The position numbers and the translations under genes are program-made. From Dasypus novemcinctus (taxonomy: Eukaryota; Chordata; Mammalia; Cingulata; Dasypodidae), in NCBI RefSeq assembly GCF_030445035.2, contig NC_080695.1, positions 54,639,954 through 54,703,953 on the forward strand: a DNA stretch of 64,000 nt, written 5' to 3'. Position 1 is the first letter of the stretch, and each line of letters begins with the position of its first letter. The notes below the pieces were generated by a model that was given only the letters and a program-made list of their open reading frames with translations, ran no database searches and was not told the DNA's origin. Shown piece by piece: positions 54,301 through 64,000 of the stretch.

Positions 54301-55173
54301 TGGTCTTTCAGCATATACAAGGTCACTGTTATTAATTGTAAAAATAGGTTAATTTATATTGGAGTCAGTAATTCTAGGGAATGTGTCTAAATTGTATCAA
54401 CTATAGCAATGGAGTTTTCTGTACTATTACAGATATTGTGTATTTTTAAAGAAACATAATAAAAATGGAATTATTTTCCAATATACAGTTATAGTTATGC
54501 TTCTCATTCCATTTCTCGGAGTTGACAAATTCTTGTTATTTTCATTGTTAGTACTTCATGACCATGATCATTTCTCTCGCTGCGGTTGCTTGGGTGGGAC
54601 AGCAAGTCCACAACCTTTTTCTCACCTACCTGATAGGTAAGTCTTTGAGAAAGAAGTAATTACAGGCACATCTTGGCCAGTAAAGCCTTACCTGTAACTT
54701 AGTCAATAAACAAATACGTTCATGCTTAGAAAGTTTAAGACACTGTTCGAGGACCTGTGGGAGTGTACAAAGACAGGATCTTAATTTTAGAGACTTTATG
54801 GTCTTAATTAAGAAGTTAAGATAAAGAACATGCCAATGTGGAAAGTAATGTGCAAAAAGTAAGCAGTGTGTTATCTGAGGTTGGAGGGGTATGATAGAAG
54901 TTTCTGGGGATAAATGCCAATGGAAGTAATGGATATCCTGTAGTGTCAAATAGTCTGGGAAACTGCCTTGTATAAAATGTAATAATTTTCAGGAAGTTAA
55001 TTGCTGTCTCCTTATTTTTGTTATTTTTTAATTTATCTATCTATTTATTTAAAGTGACTTTCTTACTGTTGCTTCCTGGACTCAACCAACATGGAATCAT
55101 TTCAAAGTACATTGGAATGGCCAAAAGGGAGATAAACAAGCTTCTCAAACAAAAAGAAAAGAAAAATGTTTAA
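48344..55173 (+). CDS. ARL6IP1: ARL6IP1, ER membrane-shaping protein (complete)
   Basis: A 203-residue ER protein with reticulon-like hairpins that helps form ER tubules and has anti-apoptotic roles; loss in people causes a spastic paraplegia (SPG61). Six coding exons: 48344-48379, 50395-50528, 51714-51833, 53909-54026, 54552-54636 and 55055-55173. All junctions are GT-AG and in frame, total 203 aa as in human. The start is MAEGDNRSTNLL. Four hydrophobic stretches sit at about 44-62, 66-88, 137-155 and 158-175, as two hairpins around a basic, cytosolic loop (KTRRRAVGWWKRLF). The C-terminus is KQKEKKNV; the KKxx pattern fits ER retrieval, and human ends KKNE as I recall. Confidence 0.97.
48380..50394 (+). 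other. ARL6IP1 intron 1, MIR relic
   Basis: The left third is GC-rich and belongs to the CpG island. Bases 49,255-49,430 look like a MIR on the plus strand (GGTTCAAATCTATTAACC, then CATCTGTAAAATGGGAATAG). The rest is unassigned. Confidence 0.55.
50395..50528 (+). CDS. ARL6IP1: ARL6IP1 exon 2
   Basis: AAETASLEEQLQGWGEVMLL through PAIMGAVSLVF plus two bases of a Leu codon; carries the start of the first hairpin. Acceptor catgtag, donor TTCT|gtaagt. Confidence 0.96.
50700..50925 (-). mobile_element. hAT-Charlie-like relic
   Basis: AGTGGCTCTCAAACTTTTTGGCCTCAGAACCC is a familiar end of an old hAT-Charlie-type transposon. The far end is eroded. Confidence 0.5.
51000..51610 (+). mobile_element. 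LINE-1 3' end, sense
   Basis: GGCAAGGATGCAGAGAAATTGG, ATTCACAATAGCCAAAAGGTG, CCAAGTGAAGTAAGCCAGAGGC and GAGGTTACCAGAGGCTGAGG follow the order of the L1 3' end on the plus strand. Unlike the SMG1 copies it lies in the sense direction. No intact ORF. Confidence 0.75.
51617..51662. repeat. (GT)n(TA)n microsatellite
   Basis: GTGTGTGTG repeats ending in TATATACATATATAT, directly after the L1 3' end. Confidence 0.8.
51714..51833 (+). CDS. ARL6IP1: ARL6IP1 exon 3
   Basis: (L)TIYYLDPSVLSGVSCFVMF through RIFGSNT plus two bases of a Trp codon. Finishes hairpin one. Human reads LIIYYL and GSNKW at the ends, from memory. Confidence 0.96.
51834..53600 (+). other. ARL6IP1 intron 3, left part, no recognised element
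   Basis: About 1.8 kb of unassigned sequence before the hAT-like element. Confidence 0.5.
53618..53830. mobile_element. hAT-like MITE copy C with perfect ends
   Basis: Element 53626-53822, 197 bp. The terminal 15 bases CAGGGGTTCTTAATA and their exact inverse at the right end form a perfect inverted repeat. A perfect 8-bp target duplication CTTTAGAA flanks it (53618-53625, 53823-53830), which fits the hAT superfamily. There is no transposase frame. Confidence 0.92.
53909..54026 (+). CDS. ARL6IP1: ARL6IP1 exon 4
   Basis: (W)TTEQQQRFHEICSNLVKTR through KEEKPKM, the cytosolic loop between the hairpins. Acceptor ctttgtag, donor ATG|gtacat. Confidence 0.96.
54027..54551 (+). other. ARL6IP1 intron 4, no recognised element
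   Basis: A/T-rich; nothing assigned. Confidence 0.55.
54552..54636 (+). CDS. ARL6IP1: ARL6IP1 exon 5
   Basis: YFMTMIISLAAVAWVGQQVH through LFLTYLI, most of hairpin two. Acceptor cattgttag, donor ATAG|gtaagt. Confidence 0.96.
54637..55054 (+). other. ARL6IP1 intron 5, no recognised element
   Basis: Nothing assigned; the acceptor follows TTTATTTAAAG. Confidence 0.55.
55055..55173 (+). CDS. ARL6IP1: ARL6IP1 exon 6 (coding part, stop)
   Basis: (V)TFLLLLPGLNQHGIISKYI through KQKEKKNV and a TAA stop at 55171-55173. Confidence 0.97.
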
Positions 55174-56680
55174 CGCATCCTGTTCAATGTGACTAAAGGA
55201 ACATATATTGTCCCTGGGAACGGTTTCTGCTATGCCGTCTGTATACTAAAATGTTACAGACATGGCTCTCTGCTCTCCCTTATTCTGACCTTAGTTAATA
55301 GAAATTCAGATTTGCTGAGTAAGACTTTCTGCATAGTGTCTTCTCGCCCAGTATAGTGGGGTGCATTCTCATCAGTTGACCTTATATGGACAACTCCTTA
55401 GTAAATACTGACTTGTTTTGGTTTTTCTTACCCAGGGTTAATTAAATTCTTACTTTTAGGGACTTCCTTGAGTTAATCTTTGCTTTAGCTAGATGCAAGG
55501 TAGTAGTCTGTGGCTACAGGAAGCTGGTTCTACTGTCTGCTCCCACAGTCTGCTTACAAAAGCTGTCTGGCTTCAGAATACAAAGACCAATTTTACCACT
55601 TTTGATGAAGAGACCAATTAAGATTCATTCCTCATTCTCTTTCCTTACTGTGGGTGAAGAATCCCCATGAAATAAAATGAAACTAATTCCATGCCCTAGT
55701 GTGTGTTGGTTTCTCCCTGGTGCAAAACTTAGCAGTTAATCCTTTCTTCCAACTGGGGACTCTTAACAGCTTAGAGCCCTTGTCCCCTTGCATTTAGAGT
55801 TCAATGTAGATTTCCAGAAGATTGTATTTTAGATTTTAACATAGTTTAATTTCAGATTTTCAGCTGAGACTAAAGTACATGGTAGGTTAAGATTCATGTC
55901 TCGACTTTCATTCCAAGAGCAGCCAATAAAGGACAAAAGTCTTCCTGTGTCAGGATTCATTTCAGTAGAAAACAGTTGTATCCTACTAGTTTTTGATGAC
56001 ACCAGAGTAAGCCTTTAAAGGTAATCCTCAAGATCCTTATGTCATGGTAACACTGGCATCTTCAGTCCCCACGGGTTTGGAATAGGAGATGGAGGCAGAG
56101 ACTGCTGGCTTCTGACTTTTTTCTTAGATACTTCTCTGAAGACTGCAAAGGTTGATGGTGAAACAGATTTATGGTAATGGTAGCTAGCCTTTGATCTACA
56201 AAGATTTTGTAACTCCTTGGAAAGCTTATAATCTCCCTTGTAGTAGTTAGAAATTTAGAGTAGTTGAAATCTGTAGGAGGGAACCTCTGAGGGCCAAAAA
56301 TATTGTGACATATTTGGGAACAATTCTTAAACTCTGGTAACTAGCTGTAATATAGTTTTGTGAATTGATTGCTCTGATACTGTTAAAACCCGGGCCTTGT
56401 GGTATATCTGTCCATAAATAAGTGTTGTTTCCCCCCTTCAATATTGCTGTAGACAGTGGTGTACATGTAGCATATGTATAATTTTTTTTTAATGTTCCAC
56501 ATGAAAACTACCTTAATTTTACATGTTTCCTCACTGTAAATAAGCCTGTCTTCCTATCTAGATCTTTTTTGAGTGTATGTGTTTTATTGATTAACTACTT
56601 TTGCCGTTTTAATCCTGTATTATTTCTTCTTTGTCTTGTGTAAAAGGGGAAAAATAAAAAAAGCTGGAATCTCTCCTTGT
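55174..56680 (+). other. ARL6IP1: ARL6IP1 3' UTR
   Basis: About 1.5 kb to the poly(A) signal at 56653. A Pumilio-like TGTAAATA is at 56535-56542. AATAAA at 55671 could give a shorter form. Confidence 0.75.
56653..56658 (+). terminator. ARL6IP1: Probable ARL6IP1 poly(A) signal
   Basis: AATAAA in GGAAAAATAAAAAAAGCTGG with a T/G-rich stretch after it. The predicted mRNA length (about 2.2 kb) agrees with the human transcript as I recall. A further AATAAA is at 56802-56807. Confidence 0.65.
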
Positions 56681-56809
56681 GTACTATTTTCTTTATAGTT
56701 TAGCCAATACAATGTTTATATGATTGAATTTATTTATGCATCCAGTGAATATTCTGTGTGATCCTTACATGCCTATAAGGTATTCTTTAAAAACAAAATG
56801 AAATAAAAA

Positions 56810-58190
56810 CTTTAAATTCATTCACTCATCAAACATCCAGGCAACATGCTAGATGGAAGAAGAAATACAAATGAAGAAGAGGTGTCCAGAGATTGTGTAA
56901 AAAGGCCAAGCCGGAAGAACAGGCAGGTACAGGGCAGGCCCAGTGCAAGGAGTGCCTGCCGTGGGTACCTTGACCCCAGGGCCTAGCTCAGAGTTTAGAA
57001 AATGGGCCGTGCTCAGTAAGTAATTGTTGGGTGATTTTTGTCTTTAAACATTTTATAAAAATAGAACTCACATTGGATATTTTGTCTTTGGACCTCACTG
57101 TATTTGCGAGTGGGTCCTAGGAACAGATTCTGTATCAAATTCAATCCTGAGGTCCCCACTCCAAAGAATATGGATGGATCCTTCTTTGGAGCCTCCTGGG
57201 GGTTTGGTGATGTCCAGACAACGAGAGACCCAAGGTCACCACAGATGTCCCTAGTGTGACTCCTGAAGTCACTTGCATGGGGCTGGCTTTCTTCCCAGGC
57301 CAGCATGGCTCTTCTGAGGATGGACTCCATTCTTGCTGACCGGGGTGTGCTCACTCACAATCTGCACCATGCATTCATACTGGCTGCCTGCTTGATAAGG
57401 TACAAGAGTGACAGCCCCAATACGTTTTGCGGTCACAAATCCCTTTGATTTAAATGGGGTGGGGTGAGTGTAGTAAATATGGACCCCCTCTAGAAATAAT
57501 GGTATCTGATGAATCTATGTTGCAAATGGTGAGTGCTCCGAGGCAGAATGGAAAACAGCACAATTTTGGCAGGTGAGGGGAGGTTGAGGAGACTGTCTTA
57601 GGCTAGTCACAAAATAAGTGACTGGTCAAGTTATTTCTCTGGGTTTTGAGTACACCATCTGAAAAGAAGGTTGAAAGCTTGACAACTCACTTGGTGTGAC
57701 ATACATTGGTGGTTATTGCACTTTTCTCCCTATCTTTAAGTATACCTAAAAATGTCCATTAAAAAAAAAAAAGGTGGATTCCTCTTCAGGGTTACTCTTG
57801 CCAGGTCTGGCCACAGCAAAAGTCCTTCTTGGTCACTTGTGCTGGCACCATCTCCAGCAGAAGTCCTATCATCCCAGAGTTCATAGCACATGGGGAGGAG
57901 ACCATTTCAAATTAGTTTATTACAACACAGATCATGACTGATAATGTTTAAAGATGGCCTATAGCATAAATTACAAACTTGTGAGGCAATGTTCACTCTA
58001 CCCTATTTCCCCATTCGAATCCAGCCATTCTGCAAATTTCTATCCATCTCTGTACTATTCCATGTCCCCTCCTAGCGCTTGATCCATGTTAAAAGTGGAG
58101 CTGTTAGAAGCTTGGAATATCATCCTACAAGGCACATGGCCCTGTGTTGTGTTGTTTAGAGGTTTGCCTCCCCTCCTGGTATCCTAACCC
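56810..58190. other. ARL6IP1-RPS15A intergenic stretch, left part
   Basis: No gene recognised. A 113-codon frame on the minus strand (57013-57354) has no recognised family. An A-run is near 57,760. Confidence 0.5.
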
Positions 58191-58408
58191 TGTTTTTTTT
58201 TTTGGAAGTACCAGGGGCCAGGGGTTGAACCTGGGACCCCCTCATATGTGGGAAGCCAATGCTCAACTACTGTGCCACATCAGCTCCTGAGCTGGTGTTT
58301 CCATTTGTTTGCTTGTTTGTTTTTTTATTAGGAGGCACCGGAAACTGAACCCGGGACCTCCCATGTGGGAAGCAGGCACTCAACTGCTTGAGCGACATCC
58401 ACTCTCCT
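58191..58408 (-). mobile_element. Dimeric tRNA SINE, antisense, inside an L2
   Basis: T-tail, head one (GGGGTTGAACCTGGGACC), T-rich linker, head two (AACTGAACCCGGGACCTCCC). Imperfect flanks ATCCTAACCCTG and ATCTTAACCTCT suggest a target duplication. Confidence 0.8.
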
Positions 58409-58500
58409 ATCTTAACCTCTTAAGGGCAGGAACTGCTGTGTGTTCCCTTAGCACCTAGCACATGGTAGGCACTCAGTAAACATTTATTGAATGAATCGAT
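58409..58500 (+). mobile_element. LINE-2 3' end
   Basis: TTAAGGGCAGGAACTGCTGTG, then TTAGCACCTAGCACATGGTAGGCACTCAGTAAACATTTATTGAATGAAT; this is the standard 3' end of mammalian L2. Confidence 0.8.
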
Positions 58501-58879
58501 GAAGTAGTGAAATATATTAAGAGATTGTAGGTATACTACACCTCAACTTATGACACGGTTCTTGAAGGAAAGCGGTTTTATTCACTTAACTGCCCATTAT
58601 TGCTAGGGCCCTTAAATACGGTGAACTACATATTTTTGGTCAATAGATCATGTGTTAAGTGTACAGGGAGCTAGTTCTTCACATGAATTTTCATTAAGAA
58701 AGCACATAATCCTTTTGTAATGTAAAATACAACCAGGGAATTCCATATCCCTGAGATGGTCAAATCAGGAGCTTTGCTTTCTTCAAGGTTCACTGGTGAT
58801 TTGAGAAGTGGTGAGGGGCAGTGTGATGGATTGAGACAATATACTATTAACTAATGTTCAAGTACTAGTTCTGCCAGGT

Positions 58880-59340
58880 TTTGTATTAGTAGCTTTTTAT
58901 ATGGATTATTTCATTTATCCTCACAGCAACTTCATGTGGTTGGTAGTATCCCCATTTTACAGATGGAGAAACATTTGCCCATTCATTTATTCATCAAATA
59001 CCTATTGAGGGCCTACCATGTGCCAGATCCTTCTCTAGAAGCTGTGGATACAGCAGTGAACAAGTGTAACCAAATCCCTGCTTGCTTGGAACTTAATGGT
59101 CTAGAGATAGGGAATGGCCAAGAAACTTATTTCCAGTATTTCAGGTGGTAAGTGTCATGGAGAAAAACAAAGGAGGGCAATGGGAAGGGAGTGTATGGTG
59201 TGTGATGGTTGAAGAGAGAGCTGAAGAAAGCCGAGGAACAGGCCCAGTGCCTGAGAGAGGAATGTTCAAGTCAGAGGGAGAAGCAAATGCAAAGGCCCTG
59301 AGGTGGAGCTTTCTTGAGGAAAAGCAATTATCTGACTTAA
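58880..59340 (+). repeat. Old mammalian repeats (MIR-like, then another)
   Basis: 58,890-58,975 (TTATCCTCACAGCAACTTCATG, CCCCATTTTACAGATGG) is MIR-like. 58,981-59,340 (CTATTGAGGGCCTACCATGTGCCAG, GATACAGCAGTGAACAAG, GCAAAGGCCCTGAGG) is another old repeat whose family I cannot name. Confidence 0.55.
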
Positions 59341-59514
59341 GTTCTTAAAAGGTCTTTCTGGCTGCTGGTTGAAGGCACTAGGGCAGAGAGGGGGAAGGGT
59401 AGGGGTGAAAGCAGACAGATGAGGAGGCAGATTATTTCCCATATTAAGTAACTTGCCTTAGGTCACTCAACTCCAAAGAAGGCAGACCCAGAATTCCCTA
59501 CCCAGCCAAACTAT

Positions 59515-59690
59515 ATCGAGCATCTGCTATGTGCCAAACGTTCTGCAAGCCCTTTACCGCCTTTATTTCAACGAATCCTAGCAAAAACCTTTAAGAGGCA
59601 GGTATTATTATTAGCCCCAGTTTACATCTGGGAAAACCGAGGAGAGAGGATAAGACAGTTGCCCAGATTGGTTCTTCTCCGGGTACAGAA
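59515..59690 (+). repeat. MIR
   Basis: CATCTGCTATGTGCCAAACG, CCCTTTACCGCCTTTATTTC and GGCAGGTATTATTATTAGCCCC follow the MIR consensus in order. Confidence 0.7.
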
Positions 59691-59848
59691 CAGCTGTAAA
59701 AGCTGCTGGCTCAGAATCCTGAGTGTCTGTTTCTAAACATTCGTGTTTAGAAACTTTCTTCCTAACTGCGTATCTCAGAACTTGAAAGAAAGGGCTGGAG
59801 CCCTAGAAAATAACTTCTCAGATTTGCGGCAAGTCAATAAGGAACCAT

Positions 59849-59899
59849 ACACACACACACAAACACACACACACAATATATATATATACATATATATTC
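59849..59899. repeat. (CA)n(TA)n microsatellite
   Basis: ACACACACACACAAACACACACACACA followed by TATATATATACATATATAT. Confidence 0.8.
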
Positions 59900-60199
59900 T
59901 TCACCGGTTTGAGAAAGTAATAACTAGATATGTTCCAACAAAACACATACATACAGTGAAAAGCGTGTCCTCCATCCCAGATCCTAGCACCCTCCCCAGA
60001 CACAATTACCGATTTCTTGTAGGTCCTTCTAGAGACCTATAAGTTTCAAAATCTATTCTAAATAGTGAAGTTATTGCAATAAAACGTGATCACTTACCGC
60101 AATAAAAATTAGCAAACGTCTAGGTCCTAGTCATGGTTTAACTTTTAAAAAGAAAGTGCTAGAAGGGGGTCGGGCCTCCAATTAATGCCTCATCTACAT

Positions 60200-60413
60200 C
60201 CTTGACCCAGCTCTTGCCCCAGGAGCTCGAGTCCGGATTCTCTGCTGACAACCCTTTGAGCAGGCCCCGCCCCATTCACCCGCCTCTTTCCATTCAAGTC
60301 CTCTTTTTTTTTTTTTTTTTTTGTACCTTTAAAATTCTCGCGAGAGCTCTCCCGCTTCCCATAACTCCGTGCGCTCGCCCGTCCCGTTCTCTTTCGGCCA
60401 TCTTTCCGTGCCG
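60200..60413 (+). promoter_or_regulatory. RPS15A: RPS15A promoter and TOP start site
   Basis: No TATA box is visible. A run of 19 T (60304-60322) is followed by the palindrome TCTCGCGAGA at 60336-60345, a known element of housekeeping promoters, then a CG-rich stretch. The start lies in the pyrimidine tract CGTTCTCTTTCGG (C at about 60389), the 5' TOP arrangement that puts ribosomal protein mRNAs under mTOR-dependent translational control. Confidence 0.85.
60389..60413 (+). other. RPS15A: RPS15A exon 1 (non-coding)
   Basis: CTCTTTCGGCCATCTTTCCG and five more bases, ending at CCG|gtgagt. The 5' end is inferred from the TOP motif and from the human transcript as I remember it. Confidence 0.8.
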
Positions 60414-63280
<2,867 letters not shown>

Positions 63281-63284
63281 AAAG

Positions 63285-63420
63285 ACAGTTTTTCTGGATA
63301 CAGAATTCTTGGTGGGTAATTCTTGCTTTTAGCACTTTAAATATGTCATCCCTGTGCCTTCTTGCTTCCAATGAGAAATTGGCATTTACTGAAGTTCCCT
63401 TGTATATGATGTGGGGAGGG
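63285..63420 (-). repeat. LINE-1-related fragment, antisense
   Basis: TTTCTGGATACAGAATTCTTGG, then CATCCCTGTGCCTTCTTGC and CAATGAGAAATTGGCATTTAC; the same segment occurs in intron 13 near 15,440-15,560. Confidence 0.65.
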
Positions 63421-63485
63421 GCGGATGGAGCCCAGAAACAACTAGTTGCCATCTTGCTTGGGGCGGTGCCTCCCAAAGTAGGATT

Positions 63486-63572
63486 TTGTTGTTGTTGAGG
63501 TACTGGGGGTTGAACCCGGAACCTGGTATATGGGAAGCAGGCACTCAATCACTGAGCTCCACCCACTCCACC
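63486..63572 (-). mobile_element. tRNA SINE head, antisense
   Basis: GTTGAGGTACTGGGGGTTGA, then GGGAAGCAGGCACTCAATCACTGAG; the head end of the SINE family. Confidence 0.75.
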
Positions 63573-63627
63573 AAAGTAGAATTTGATTTACCATCCTTTC
63601 TTGCTCTGACCCCTCACAATGTGTTCT

Positions 63628-63716
63628 TTTTTTAGTAGGAGGTACCAGGGATTGAACCCGGGACCTCCTACATGGGAGGCAGGTGGTCAGCCACAGAGCT
63701 CTACTCACTCCCACAA
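63628..63716 (-). mobile_element. tRNA SINE head, antisense
   Basis: T-run, then TAGGAGGTACCAGGGATTGAACCCGGGACCTCC and a head ending CAGAGCTCTACTCACTCCC. Confidence 0.75.
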
Positions 63717-64000
63717 CGAGTTCTTAAAGTAGAAGGTGGAAAAATGTTTTTTGTGTTTTTGGGACTTATGAAACAACTTTGTGTCATATCCGAGGTCTTA
63801 AAAGCTTGTCACTGGTGGGAGAGCTGGTGGCAGTGTATAGTTTAGTACATCTTAAACTGCCCTGGAGAAGACTTGGGTTTGTAAGCAAAAGGAAGAACCT
63901 GGGTGGGTTTCCTGCATAGGGCCTTTGGGCCTTTCTGACAGGCCCATCTTTCAGTTTCTGCAGGTTTGCCTAGGCCTAGGGAAGTGTGACCATTTTACTG

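Noticed and set aside
57013-57354. A 113-codon minus-strand frame between ARL6IP1 and RPS15A
   Set aside because: No recognised domain, no promoter or splice context. Length is compatible with chance.

Overview
This is nuclear DNA from a placental mammal. The many tRNA-derived SINEs have a tRNA-like head (usually written here on the minus strand), a box-B-like GGTTCAAACCC core and a tail ending in AATAAATAAATCTTT-type sequence. They look like the DAS families of Xenarthra, so an armadillo is the most likely source; that assignment comes from memory of the family, not from a search. The window carries three protein-coding genes, all on the plus strand: SMG1 (3' two-thirds), ARL6IP1 (complete) and RPS15A (5' half). 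This is the order known from human 16p12.

Layout. 1-41,927: 36 coding exons of SMG1, from within the FAT domain to the FATC stop codon. Frame and phase are continuous across every junction, and the exons together encode 2,343 complete residues. 41,928 to about 46,265: SMG1 3' UTR. 46,270-47,640: intergenic. 47,640-48,560: GC-rich, CpG-rich ARL6IP1 promoter with a TATA box. 48,344-55,173: six ARL6IP1 coding exons (203 aa), then a 3' UTR of about 1.5 kb. 56,810-60,300: intergenic with L2, MIR and SINE copies. 60,300-64,000: RPS15A promoter, a tiny TOP-type first exon and two coding exons; the rest of the gene lies past the right edge.

The introns are filled with repeats: at least 15 tRNA-derived SINE insertions, several antisense LINE-1 fragments (one with a recognisable ORF2 peptide), MIR/L2 relics, and three copies of a short hAT-like transposon, one of which keeps a perfect 15-bp inverted repeat and an 8-bp target duplication.

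The genes share no single pathway: SMG1 is the kinase of nonsense-mediated decay, ARL6IP1 shapes ER tubules, and RPS15A (uS8) belongs to the 40S ribosomal subunit. I found no previously undescribed system. The points most worth a second look are two GC-AG introns in SMG1, a canonical G-quadruplex sequence just upstream of one SMG1 acceptor, a SINE that begins at intron position +7 after a kinase-domain exon, a shared composite repeat in introns 13 and 15, and the well-preserved hAT element. Comparisons with human proteins are from memory; residue numbers marked human-equivalent assume no indels and a 3,661-residue human protein.
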